Shown here one piece after another: positions 34,086 to 42,874 of a stretch of 58,584 nucleotides of DNA. The notes under the pieces are model-generated. The model was not told the origin of the DNA. It saw only the letters and a program-made list of their open reading frames with translations, and did no database searches. The stretch's first letter is position 1, and the number at the start of each line of letters is the position of its first letter. A program made the position numbers and the translations under genes. The stretch comes from Desulfovibrio legallii (GTDB lineage: Bacteria; Desulfobacterota; Desulfovibrionia; Desulfovibrionales; Desulfovibrionaceae), in NCBI RefSeq assembly GCF_004309735.1, contig NZ_SIXC01000008.1:87597-146180 (forward strand), written 5' to 3'.

Positions 34086-37000
34086 TTACCGGAACAGCCG
34101 CCACGTCCCTTCCACCACCCCGCCGAGGATGTCTATAAATCCCTGGGTGATGCCGCCGATGGTGTTGAGCAGCAAGGTGCCCGCGCCGATGGAAGTTTTG
34201 CTGTTGTCCAGGCTGCCGTACAGACGCAGGGGAAAATCCGGGAAATTCTTCATGTTGACGGTAAAGTTGCAGTCCAGGGTGTCGTTGTTGAAGTCGATCC
34301 AGCCGCCGCCCTTTACGTTCAGACCCTTGCCTTTGAGATAAAAATCACTAGTGCGCACTACACCCTTGGCGATGCCCCCTGAGGCCCCGGCCGCGTCAAA
34401 ACGGGTGGGGCTGCCTTTGAGGCTGCCGTCCTCCGCGCGGCGCTGATAGGTGCCGTTGCGCACGGTAAAATCCCAGGCTCCGTCCAGCCGGGCGGGCATC
34501 TGCCCCGGCCCGTCCAATTGCCCGCGTACAGAGGAATGCAGCACGCCTTTGCCGCCCAGAACAGCGGCGCCGCCCCTGTCGCGGCTGGCGGCGGTAAGGT
34601 TGAAGCCCTCTGCAGCCAGGGTATTTTCAAACTCAAGACCTTTGTTAAAAGTCATGTTGCCCTGGTTGTGCAGGGGGGCGCCGTAAAAATCCGCAGCGCT
34701 GGCCTCGTAGTGCAGGCGGCCTTTTTCCAGGTTGCTGGTGAGGCGCAGCTGGCGGGTCCGCAACTTCCAGGAGGTCAGTTCGCCCACCTGCAGTTCGCCC
34801 TTGGCGCGGAAGGCGCGCAACCAGCGCAGATCCCAGATCTTGTCTGTGGTCTTGCGCGTTTTTGCGGCGGGGGTTTTGCTGTCGCCCAGGTAGCGGTCCA
34901 GGTTCAGCCGGTCCACAGCCAGCTTGTAGTTCAGGCTGAAGGCCTGCCGCCAGTCCAGCCCCAGACTGCCGGTAAGCAGGCTCTGGTCCAGCTTGGCGCG
35001 GATGCCGGAAAGATCCAGCTTGCCGGCCTCGCCCTTGAAGGCGGCGTCCATCTCCAGTTTGTTCCAGGCGGCGGGCACACTGACGCTGTAGCCGGCCAGG
35101 CGCAGACTACGGCTCAGGTCCGGGCTGTAAGCAGAAAGTTTGCCCTGCCAGGAAGGTGTTCCCCCCAGATTGACCTGCACGTCGCCGTGGGCCTCGGCCC
35201 CCAGGGCGTTGAAGTGCCCATTGCGCACGTTCAGCTGCCCGCGCGCCGCCCGACAGGTGAAGGCTCCGGTTACTGTGGCCCGCAGGGCCTCAGGGCGGCC
35301 CGTACGTTCCGGGCTCAGGGTCAGAGCCAGGGAGCCCGGCAGACTGCGCAGCTCCAGGTCGCCGCCGCCCGTGCCGTCGCCGCCGAACCAAAGCATGCCG
35401 TTGAGTTCGGTACCGGCCTCCAGGCCTGCGTCCGCCAGGGTGGCCGTCCACTGTCCGTCCAGCCCCAGACGGCCTTGGTCCCAGGCGCCGCCCTTGAGCT
35501 TGAGCCCCACGTCCAGCGCGTTGAAGGCCGCGCCGCCCGTATTCTGCCCGCCGTGCAGGCTGCGCAGCCTGCTTTTCTCGGCCCTGGCGCTCACTGTGCC
35601 CCGCAGGCTGCGCAAAAAAACGTCCAGCTCCCGGCCCTGGCTCATAATGTCCACATCCGCGCGCAGAGTGCCGCCGCTCACGGGCATGACGCTGAGCGCC
35701 CGGCCCAGATCCGCGCCGTTGACGTTGCGGAAGTGCATGCGGATGGCATAGGGCAGGCTTTTGTCCCCGCCCAGCACGGTCTCGCCCTTGACGCTGCCCC
35801 CGTACAGTCCGCCGGAAACCTCCAGCACCGTGTCCTCCAGCCGTGTGTTCGCATCCACCAGCCCTTGCCGGATGACCACCAGGGCGTCGTCGATGGCCAG
35901 GGGGCCGTAGTCCACCTTGTCCGCCGCCAGGCGGATGTTGTAGTCCAGGCCCACTTCCCCGGGCAGTACGGGGGCGCCGGGCAAGGGCGTGAGGGGACCG
36001 TGACCGTACTGCGGCTCGGCGGGCAGCGTGCCCAGAGATTCTGGCAGGGCGCGGCCCAGGTCCACGCGCGGGGCGCGCAGGTCCAGCACCAGTTCGGGCT
36101 TGCGCCATTGGGCCACGCCGCCGGAACCCGTAAACCGGCTGCCTGCGGCGCTTACCGCAATGTGCGGCACGCGCAGGCCTGTGCCGTCCAGCGTAAAATC
36201 CAGTGCGCCTTCGGTGAGATCGTCCAGGGCCCACTGCAGACCGGGCGCAATGATCCGGCCAAAACCCAGCCACTGGGTGAGGCTTACGCGGATGAGCCGC
36301 AAACGGCCCTCAAGGCTGAAGCCGCCGGGGGCCGCGGCGCCCAGCGCCAACTGCCCGTCCAGGACCACGTCGTCCCGGTCCAGGTGCAGACGCACGTTCT
36401 CCAGCAGTACGCGCCGGGCCGCGCGGTCGGGCATGGCCGCCGTGCCCGTGAGCCGGAAGGGCAGGACCACGCCGTCCTTGCGCAGCTCACCGCTCAGGAC
36501 AGGGCGTAAGCGCCAGCCCTGGGCGTCGGTGGTCAGTGTGCTGTTCAGGCGCAGGCGTTCCAGCATGCCCGGCAGGCGCAGTTCCCCCGCCAGGGTAAGG
36601 CGGGGGCTGTGCTCCAGGGGGGCGACCAGGTCTGTGCGGCCTTCCGCATGCAGATCCGTAAGCTGCCAGGCGGCGCCGCCCGCGGGCTTCAGCCGGGCCA
36701 GGGCCAGACTGAGGCGGCCTTTGAGGCGGGCGGGCGGGGTCAGATCCAGATCGCAGTCCAGCTTCTCCAGCCGCAGCAGGGCCTTGTCTGCGCCTGTCAC
36801 CAGGGCCGCGCCGTCCTCAATGCTCAGGCGGCAGTGGCCGGTCAGGCCCAGGGCCGTCAGATCAAAGGGCGCGGCTGCAACGGCCGCAGGCGGGTCGGCG
36901 GGCGGCTGTGGGGCAGGAGCGGCAGGGGAGCCTGAGGGCGGCGCGGTCTGGCTGGGGGACGGCACAGGCGCGGCGGAAGGGGCATTGGGCTGCGGGGCGT

Positions 37001-37511
37001 CGGGTTTGTCCGTGCTGCCGGGCGTTGCAGCGGCAGGCGCGGGCGGCACGGCTGTCTTGGGGGTTGGGGTGCCCGGTCCGGAAGTTTTGGGATCAACGCC
37101 GGGTTCGGCCGTGTCGGCCTGGGGCGGCAGGGTCGCGGCCAGCGGCAGGGGCAGAGTCCCTTCCAGACGGGGACGCAACAACCGGATGTGACGCGGGACA
37201 AATGCGCCGCGCAGCAGGGCCAGAAAGTCCGGCCGCACTGTGGCGTAAGCGGCGTGGAGCTGCCAGTCCGCGCCCTGCACTGCGGCATTGGTCAGGGCCA
37301 GGGAGGGCAACGGCAGCACGGCCACGCTCACGGCTTCGGCGCTTATGGTCAGACCGCTGCGGGCCGAGATCATGGCCAGGGCGCGGTCGGTGAGGTTGCG
37401 GGGGTTGCTCTGCGCCAGCAGCACCAGCCCAAGGGCCAGGAGGGCCAAGCCCAGAAGCAGGGCCAGCAGGACGCGCAGCAAAAGGCGTATGGGGCGAGGG
37501 CAGAGCAGCAT
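34086..37511 (-). CDS. Large AsmA-like envelope protein
   Basis: A 1141-aa protein with an N-terminal membrane anchor (RLLLRVLLALLLGLALLALG) followed by NLTDRALAMISARSGLTISA, an AsmA-type opening. A Pro/Ala-rich linker (about 125-210) leads to a very long beta-repeat region. The C-terminus has the AsmA-like C-terminal region (GGWIDFNNDTLDCNFTVNM and LLLNTIGGITQGFIDILGG). The size and layout recall YhdP/TamB-type bridge proteins thought to move phospholipid between the membranes. It is the second AsmA-type gene in the window (see 22362). Confidence 0.8.
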   Translation of the reverse strand: MLLCPRPIRLLLRVLLALLLGLALLALGLVLLAQSNPRNLTDRALAMISARSGLTISAEAVSVAVLPLPSLALTNAAVQGADWQLHAAYATVRPDFLALLRGAFVPRHIRLLRPRLEGTLPLPLAATLPPQADTAEPGVDPKTSGPGTPTPKTAVPPAPAAATPGSTDKPDAPQPNAPSAAPVPSPSQTAPPSGSPAAPAPQPPADPPAAVAAAPFDLTALGLTGHCRLSIEDGAALVTGADKALLRLEKLDCDLDLTPPARLKGRLSLALARLKPAGGAAWQLTDLHAEGRTDLVAPLEHSPRLTLAGELRLPGMLERLRLNSTLTTDAQGWRLRPVLSGELRKDGVVLPFRLTGTAAMPDRAARRVLLENVRLHLDRDDVVLDGQLALGAAAPGGFSLEGRLRLIRVSLTQWLGFGRIIAPGLQWALDDLTEGALDFTLDGTGLRVPHIAVSAAGSRFTGSGGVAQWRKPELVLDLRAPRVDLGRALPESLGTLPAEPQYGHGPLTPLPGAPVLPGEVGLDYNIRLAADKVDYGPLAIDDALVVIRQGLVDANTRLEDTVLEVSGGLYGGSVKGETVLGGDKSLPYAIRMHFRNVNGADLGRALSVMPVSGGTLRADVDIMSQGRELDVFLRSLRGTVSARAEKSRLRSLHGGQNTGGAAFNALDVGLKLKGGAWDQGRLGLDGQWTATLADAGLEAGTELNGMLWFGGDGTGGGDLELRSLPGSLALTLSPERTGRPEALRATVTGAFTCRAARGQLNVRNGHFNALGAEAHGDVQVNLGGTPSWQGKLSAYSPDLSRSLRLAGYSVSVPAAWNKLEMDAAFKGEAGKLDLSGIRAKLDQSLLTGSLGLDWRQAFSLNYKLAVDRLNLDRYLGDSKTPAAKTRKTTDKIWDLRWLRAFRAKGELQVGELTSWKLRTRQLRLTSNLEKGRLHYEASAADFYGAPLHNQGNMTFNKGLEFENTLAAEGFNLTAASRDRGGAAVLGGKGVLHSSVRGQLDGPGQMPARLDGAWDFTVRNGTYQRRAEDGSLKGSPTRFDAAGASGGIAKGVVRTSDFYLKGKGLNVKGGGWIDFNNDTLDCNFTVNMKNFPDFPLRLYGSLDNSKTSIGAGTLLLNTIGGITQGFIDILGGVVEGTWRLFR

Positions 37512-37683
37512 GGCGATCTCGCGCCTTGACGCTGGTGCGCGTCAGGGCTAAGTCTTTAATTTATTGCATCCCGGGCAGCTTGGCAACAGCGCCTTCGGGA
37601 CCGCGCCTTCAGGGCCCCGGACGACCGGATTCCGGGCGGACAGGGCAAGGTCTCCCCTTTTCCCCCTTTGCCCAAGGATGGTC

Positions 37684-38682
37684 ATGCGGCGGCTTTTGTG
37701 GATAGGCAACCCTTTTTTTTGTCGCTCCCTGCGGCAGTGCGGCTGGGACGCGGTGGCCACACACAACTTTGAAACGCCTCAGGCCTACGGCTGGGACGAT
37801 TTGTGTCGCTTGGCGGGCTTCACGCCAGACGTGCTGGTAGTGGCCGACAAAAGCCGTGCCCCCTTTGTGCTGGGGGTGGAAAAATTTCCTTGTCTCACGA
37901 TTTTCTACAGCGTGGACGCCCATATCCACGCCTGGCAAGCCCTTTACGCTCAGGCTTTTGACGCCTGTCTGGTTTCTTTGCGGGACTATGTGCCGCGTTT
38001 TTCCGGACCCTTTCTGCCCGCCGGGCGGGTGTGGTGGTCGCCGGCCTTTGCCTGGCGCGAAGACGCCCCCCAGCCAGACGCGCCCAAGGAATACGACTGC
38101 CTGTTCGTGGGCAGCCAACGGCCGGAAATGCCCCGGCGCGCCGCCTTTTTGCAGGCTCTGCAGGCGCGTTTGCCCGGTTTGCGTGTTACCAGCGGCTCCT
38201 ACCGGGCCCTCTACCCCCGCGCCCGCGTTATCCTCAACCACTGTGAGCACGGTGACCTGAATTTTCGCGTCTTTGAGGCCCTGGGCTGCGGCGGTTGCCT
38301 GGTAACGCCGCGCATCGGCCACGGCCTTACGGAGCTGTTTACGGACGGTGCAGAGCTCAGTTGTTACGAACCGGGCAATCCGGAGGACGCCTGCCGCCGC
38401 ATAGTCCACTGGCTGGAGCATCCGCGCGCGGCCGCAGACCTGGGCCAAGCCGGATTGGCCGCCGTGGACGCCGCTCACAGAGAATGGCACCGTGCGCAGA
38501 CCTTTACCCTGCGCACACGCGCCCTGCTTACGGCTGCGCCGGCCCTGCAGCGCCGACGTCGCCGCTGCGCCGCCCTGATCCGGGAGCGCAGCCTGCGCCT
38601 GCTCTATCTGCACTGGGCCGAGGCCGAACTTTGTCCCGGCCTGCGCCAAGCCTACCTGGACGCCGCCAGGGGCACGGTCTGA
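37684..38682 (+). CDS. CgeB-like glycosyltransferase
   Basis: A 332-aa protein with a GT-B-like C-terminal half: RARVILNHCEHGDLNFRVFE, ALGCGGCLVTPRIGHGLTEL and the sugar-site segment ELSCYEPGNPEDACRRI are typical of CgeB/DUF3880-related enzymes. The N-terminus MRRLLWIGNPFFCRSLRQCG starts a Rossmann-like fold. I chose the ATG at 37684 (AAGGA upstream); ATG 37678 adds two residues. It is divergent from the AsmA-like gene. Substrates are unknown. Confidence 0.78.
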   Translation: MRRLLWIGNPFFCRSLRQCGWDAVATHNFETPQAYGWDDLCRLAGFTPDVLVVADKSRAPFVLGVEKFPCLTIFYSVDAHIHAWQALYAQAFDACLVSLRDYVPRFSGPFLPAGRVWWSPAFAWREDAPQPDAPKEYDCLFVGSQRPEMPRRAAFLQALQARLPGLRVTSGSYRALYPRARVILNHCEHGDLNFRVFEALGCGGCLVTPRIGHGLTELFTDGAELSCYEPGNPEDACRRIVHWLEHPRAAADLGQAGLAAVDAAHREWHRAQTFTLRTRALLTAAPALQRRRRRCAALIRERSLRLLYLHWAEAELCPGLRQAYLDAARGTV

Positions 38683-38845
38683 CCCGTCTCGGCCGGAACG
38701 TTGCCGCGCTGTCACAATCCGCAGTGGAAAAGCTCCCTGCGGAGAAAGGCCCAAGACGCCGCAGGCGGATGCACGCAGTCGCGCCGGCACACAGCGCGCC
38801 GCCGGGCGAAAATTTGCGTTGAAATCGTCAGGCCAAACGGTCATC

Positions 38846-39211
38846 TTACCGGCGCGGCACGTCGTCTTCGGGATCAAAATGCAGGTCCAGGGCCGGGTCT
38901 ACGCCCTGACCGTCCCGCGTCGCGTGTCCCGCCGAGGGCTGGTCCGGGGGGTCAAAGCTCAACCGCAGCAAGGGGTCTTCCGCAGGGGACGGACGGGCGC
39001 TGAGCTCCACGGCGTGGGCTGGAGAGGCCTGTTCCCCACGCGCGGCGCACAGGGCGTCCAGGCGGGATTCCAGGGCGCGCAGCAGCACACGCAGCTGGGC
39101 GTGCTCATCCCGCAAAGACTGACACAGCTTTTCCTGGCTGCGCAGCATATAAAAAAGTACGGCCAGGATGCCGAAAAAACAAAGAAAAATAAATAACATA
39201 AACGAAAACAC
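38846..39211 (-). CDS. Small membrane-anchored protein, unknown function
   Basis: A 121-aa product with an N-terminal membrane helix (MLFIFLCFFGILAVLFYML), a short coiled-coil-like helix (EKLCQSLRDEHAQLRVLLRA) and an acidic, Pro-rich tail. GGGAGG six bases before the GTG at 39211 favours that start over the ATG four codons later. It is divergent from the radical SAM gene. I recognise no family. Confidence 0.65.
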   Translation of the reverse strand: MFSFMLFIFLCFFGILAVLFYMLRSQEKLCQSLRDEHAQLRVLLRALESRLDALCAARGEQASPAHAVELSARPSPAEDPLLRLSFDPPDQPSAGHATRDGQGVDPALDLHFDPEDDVPRR

Positions 39212-39291
39212 GGCGGGCCTCCCAAACTGCGGGCCGGGCGGGCCCGGCCTGTTGTTATAGCCGTTCGCCCACGCGGGGGCAAGGAGGTTTT

Positions 39292-40704
39292 ATGGCTGCC
39301 AGACACGTTACGCCGCACCTGGTCATGGCTGACGCCCAGGGCAATATTTATGACGATCCCCAGCTGTTGCTGGTCTGTCGCCGGGGCGCGGAATGGGGGC
39401 TGCCGCGGCCGGACGAACTTATCCCCCTGCCGGACGAAAGCGAATTTTTTTTGCTGCCCGGCCGCCGCGCCGTGGGCCTGGACCCGGAGACGGGCCTTAT
39501 CCGCGAGCCCGAAGGCGAGGCCCCCTTGGCTGTGGCCGCCTTTGCCGCGCCGGGGCACACGTTGGCCGCTCACCCCGCCTACAAAACAGAGCCCGGCGCG
39601 CCCCTGCTGCCCCTCTTTGCTTACGGCGCTGTGGGTTTTGCCCACGGGCGTTTCTATATCTGCGCCCGCCGCGTAGACGACGACCCCCGTCAGGTTTTTG
39701 CCCACATCCCGCGCAAGCGCATCGAGCAGGGCGCGCGCCAACTGCTGCGCGACTATCCGCAGAACCGTCTTATCCGCCACATTCTGGATAACTGCGTGGC
39801 CCGCTACGACTGCCCCGCCGCGCGCAACTTCGCCTTGGGCCGCTACGAGGCCCCCTTGCCCACCTCCCGGACCTGCAACGCCCGTTGCGTGGGCTGCATC
39901 TCGGCTCAGGAGGCGGATTCTCCCGTTGTGACGACGCCCCAGTGCCGGCTGGAGTTCACCCCCACCCCCGAAGAAGTGGCTCAGGTCATGACCGTGCACG
40001 CCGCGCGTGAAACCCGTACGCCCATCTATTCCTTTGGCCAGGGTTGTGAGGGCGACCCCCTCATGAATCCCGATCTGCTGGAAGAAAGCGTCCGCCTTTT
40101 CCGCTCTCAGGGCGGCGAGGGCACCGTCAACTGCAATACCAACGCCTCCCGCCCCGAAGCCGTGGCCCGCCTGGCCACGGTCGGGCTCACCAGCCTGCGC
40201 GTCAGCCTCAACAGCGCCCGGCCCGACCATTACGCCCGCTACTACCGCCCCACCAACTACAGTCTGGAGGACGTACGCCAGGCCATCCGCACAGGCCGCA
40301 GCCTGGGGCTCTGGGTCTCCCTCAACCTGCTCTATTTCCCCGGCATCACCGACACAGAAGCCGAACTGGAAGCTCTGGCCCGTCTGGTGGGCGAAGACGG
40401 CGTAAGCATGATTCAATGGCGCAATCTGAATATCGACCCGGAATGGCACTTTCGGCAGATGCACGCCGCTACTGCTGCCCTTGCCCCGGACCCGACGCAG
40501 CCCCCTGCGGACGTGCCTGCGGAGGGCCTTGACCCGGAACCCGGCATGGGTCTGACCCGCTTTATGAAACGGCTTAAAAAAGTCTGTCCCTGGCTGCGCT
40601 ACGGCTACTTCAACCCCTACCTGGGCACGCAGGCCGAGGTTTCCGCGCCCCTGCCGGGCCAATGGGAATTCCCCACGCCGGAAATCGACGCAACGGAAGA
40701 GTAG
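39292..40704 (+). CDS. Radical SAM protein of unknown function
   Basis: A 470-aa protein. After an N-terminal domain of about 185 residues (perhaps beta-rich, no known family) comes the iron-sulfur cluster motif Cys195-x3-Cys199-x2-Cys202 (TSRTCNARCVGC). The radical SAM barrel follows, with SFGQGCEGDPLMNPDLLEE, VNCNTNASRPEAVARL and LRVSLNSARPDHYARYYRPT. AAGGAGG precedes the ATG. No substrate peptide or partner is adjacent, so modification of a small molecule, tRNA or protein cannot be distinguished. Confidence 0.85.
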   Translation: MAARHVTPHLVMADAQGNIYDDPQLLLVCRRGAEWGLPRPDELIPLPDESEFFLLPGRRAVGLDPETGLIREPEGEAPLAVAAFAAPGHTLAAHPAYKTEPGAPLLPLFAYGAVGFAHGRFYICARRVDDDPRQVFAHIPRKRIEQGARQLLRDYPQNRLIRHILDNCVARYDCPAARNFALGRYEAPLPTSRTCNARCVGCISAQEADSPVVTTPQCRLEFTPTPEEVAQVMTVHAARETRTPIYSFGQGCEGDPLMNPDLLEESVRLFRSQGGEGTVNCNTNASRPEAVARLATVGLTSLRVSLNSARPDHYARYYRPTNYSLEDVRQAIRTGRSLGLWVSLNLLYFPGITDTEAELEALARLVGEDGVSMIQWRNLNIDPEWHFRQMHAATAALAPDPTQPPADVPAEGLDPEPGMGLTRFMKRLKKVCPWLRYGYFNPYLGTQAEVSAPLPGQWEFPTPEIDATEE

Positions 40705-40717
40705 GAAAGGTGGGCAG

Positions 40718-40766
40718 TTGTGGGGAAAGGGGAGCTTTTGTTCTCAGAAGTCCCCTTCCCCCACAA
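40718..40766. terminator. Bidirectional terminator between the radical SAM gene and thrC
   Basis: TTGTGGGGAAAGGGGA pairs with TCCCCTTCCCCCACAA around an AT-rich centre, followed by A5 on the plus strand (T5 for the minus strand). The two flanking genes converge. It belongs to the same sequence family as 28673-28718. Confidence 0.75.
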
Positions 40767-40773
40767 AAAACTT

Positions 40774-42219
40774 CTACCCCTTTTTCTGCAGGCCCAGGCG
40801 GCGGACCACGGCCGCAGCGCCTTTGCGGGTAAAGTCTTCGAGGCTGCAGTCCTGGCGTTCGGCTTCGGGCAGGAGGAGCTCCGGGCGGTTGGCCAGGCTC
40901 TTGTCCGGGGTAACGCCGTAGGCCGGGGGAAAGCTGTCTGAAAAATACATGTCCTGGAAGCCGGAGAATTTGAGCGCGTGGGCTGTGGCGTCCAGCAGGG
41001 CGTGTTCGTTGTCGTTCATAAGACCCAGCTCGCGGGCGTTGCGCAGGCCGGCCAGGCATTCGCCGCCCTGGGTGCAGGCAATGTGCCCGTGGCGGTTGGC
41101 CAGGAGCATGGCGTCCATGATCTGCTGCTCGGTGACGCGCACCACCTGAAAGGCGCGTGGGCCGCCTTTTTCCACAAAACGTTCGGCCAGACGGCGCACG
41201 CGGGGGAAGGACACGGGGTTGCCGATCATGGCGGCCTGGGCCACGCTGGGCTGCACTGTAACGGGCTGCCAGTGCCGCGAGGCGGCGGGAGCGTCATAGT
41301 AGCGCCAGACCGGATCGGCGTGTTCGGACTGCACGCCGAAGACGCGCGGCAGGGCCGTGATGATGCCGAGATCCAGCAGCTTGAGGAAGCCGGACATAAT
41401 GGCCGTAATATTGCCCGCGTTGCCGATGGGCACAAAGAGGCAGAGGTCGGCCACATTCCAGCCGTACCACTGGGCGGTTTCGTAGGCGTAGGATTCCTGC
41501 CCCAGGATGCGCCAGCTGTTTTTGGAATTGAGCAGGGCCACGCGGTAATTTTCGGCCAGCAGCTCCACCACCTTCATGCAGTCGTCAAACACGCCGGGCA
41601 GTTCCAGCACGGTGGCCCCGCTGCCCAGCGGCTGGGAAAGCTGCTGGGGCGTCACCTTGCCGTGGGGCAGCAGCACCACGGATTTGAGGGGCGCGCCCAC
41701 ATAGGCGGCGTACAGGGCGGCAGCGGCGGAGGTATCGCCCGTGGAGGCGCAGACCGTGAGCACTTCGTCCCAGTTATGGCGGCGGCAGAGCCATTTGAGA
41801 TAGCTGAAGGCGCAGGCCATGCCGCGGTCCTTAAAGGACGCGCTGGGGTTCTGGCCGTCGTTCTTGTAGGCAAAGGGCTGGCCCACGAGGGCGCGCAGGG
41901 CCGGAGCGGCCTCCACGATGGGGGTAAGGCCTTCGCCCAAGTAGACGATGTCGTCTTCTTCCAGCAGGGGAGCCAGCAGCTCATAGTAGCGAAAAATGCC
42001 GCGCAGGGCAGTGGTGCGGCTGGCGGCGCGGCTGTCGAAAAGCGTGCGCCATTCCTGCCCGCTGCGGGCTTTGAGCTGGTCAAAGTCAAGGTTTTCCAGC
42101 AGGAAGACGCCGCCGCACTGGGGGCAGGTGTAGAGCAGGCTGTCGCCGGGGTAACGGGCCCCGCAGTCCAGGCAGACATATTCCATACGGCCCCTGTAGG
42201 CCGGAAAATCCGCGGTCAT
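40774..42219 (-). CDS. thrC: Threonine synthase
   Basis: The PLP enzyme that turns O-phosphohomoserine into threonine, 481 aa. NPSASFKDRG places the PLP lysine at Lys130; VCASTGDTSAAAALYAAY and FVPIGNAGN with the Gly-rich phosphate site follow. The N-terminus carries a zinc-ribbon-like CxxC pair (Cys16/19 and Cys32/35), as in several deltaproteobacterial forms. AAGGAG precedes the ATG. It is the last gene of an RNB exonuclease-plsY-thrC operon. Confidence 0.95.
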   Translation of the reverse strand: MTADFPAYRGRMEYVCLDCGARYPGDSLLYTCPQCGGVFLLENLDFDQLKARSGQEWRTLFDSRAASRTTALRGIFRYYELLAPLLEEDDIVYLGEGLTPIVEAAPALRALVGQPFAYKNDGQNPSASFKDRGMACAFSYLKWLCRRHNWDEVLTVCASTGDTSAAAALYAAYVGAPLKSVVLLPHGKVTPQQLSQPLGSGATVLELPGVFDDCMKVVELLAENYRVALLNSKNSWRILGQESYAYETAQWYGWNVADLCLFVPIGNAGNITAIMSGFLKLLDLGIITALPRVFGVQSEHADPVWRYYDAPAASRHWQPVTVQPSVAQAAMIGNPVSFPRVRRLAERFVEKGGPRAFQVVRVTEQQIMDAMLLANRHGHIACTQGGECLAGLRNARELGLMNDNEHALLDATAHALKFSGFQDMYFSDSFPPAYGVTPDKSLANRPELLLPEAERQDCSLEDFTRKGAAAVVRRLGLQKKG

Positions 42220-42252
42220 GGTCCAACTCCTTTTACTGCAGCGTGCTGCAAC

Positions 42253-42843
42253 TTATTTTTTGCCCTTGCGCCAGGTTTTTTCCGTGCCGGCGCGCAGGCG
42301 GGCGATATTTTCGCGGTGCTTCCAGACCACCAGGGCCCAGACGCAGAGAGCCAAGGGCAGCCAGGCCCATTGGCCGGTCAGGCAGAGACCCAGGGGCAGG
42401 GCCGTGACCAGGGCGAGCGAACCCAGGGAAACGTAGCCGCTTCGCCAGATAATCAGCACACACAGCAGGCTGGCGGCCAGCAGGGGCCAGAAGGCCAGGG
42501 GCAGGAACACGCCTATGCTGGTGGCCACGGCCTTGCCGCCCCTGAACCGCATGAAGCAGGAAAAAACGTGCCCCAGCACACAGGCCAGGGCCACGGCGCT
42601 CACAAACAGGGGCGCGGGGTTGACGCGCAGGGCCAGCCACACGGGCAGCGCGCCCTTGAGCACGTCGCAGGCCAGGGTGACCACGCCCCAGCCAAAGCCG
42701 CAGAGCCGGGCCACATTGGTGGCCCCGGTGTTGCGGCTGCCGTCCAGGCGCGGGTCCACCCCGCAAAAGGTTTTGGCGATGACCAGGCCCCAGGGCACGG
42801 AGCCAAGGGCATAGGCCAGGGCGATGCACAGCGCTTCCAGCAT
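42253..42843 (-). CDS. plsY: Glycerol-3-phosphate acyltransferase PlsY
   Basis: An inner-membrane enzyme that acylates glycerol 3-phosphate with acyl phosphate, the first step of phospholipid synthesis; 196 aa. The signatures [24 protein letters not shown] and [13 protein letters not shown] are present. GGAGAATCCCC precedes the ATG. It starts 31 nt after the exonuclease gene and ends 33 nt before thrC. Confidence 0.96.
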   Translation of the reverse strand: MLEALCIALAYALGSVPWGLVIAKTFCGVDPRLDGSRNTGATNVARLCGFGWGVVTLACDVLKGALPVWLALRVNPAPLFVSAVALACVLGHVFSCFMRFRGGKAVATSIGVFLPLAFWPLLAASLLCVLIIWRSGYVSLGSLALVTALPLGLCLTGQWAWLPLALCVWALVVWKHRENIARLRAGTEKTWRKGKK

Positions 42844-42874
42844 GGGGATTCTCCGCGCAGAGGTAAAAACGGGC

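Noticed and set aside
34518-36509. 663-codon plus-strand open frame
   Set aside because: Complete shadow of the AsmA-like gene, whose signal anchor and C-terminal AsmA region are clear.
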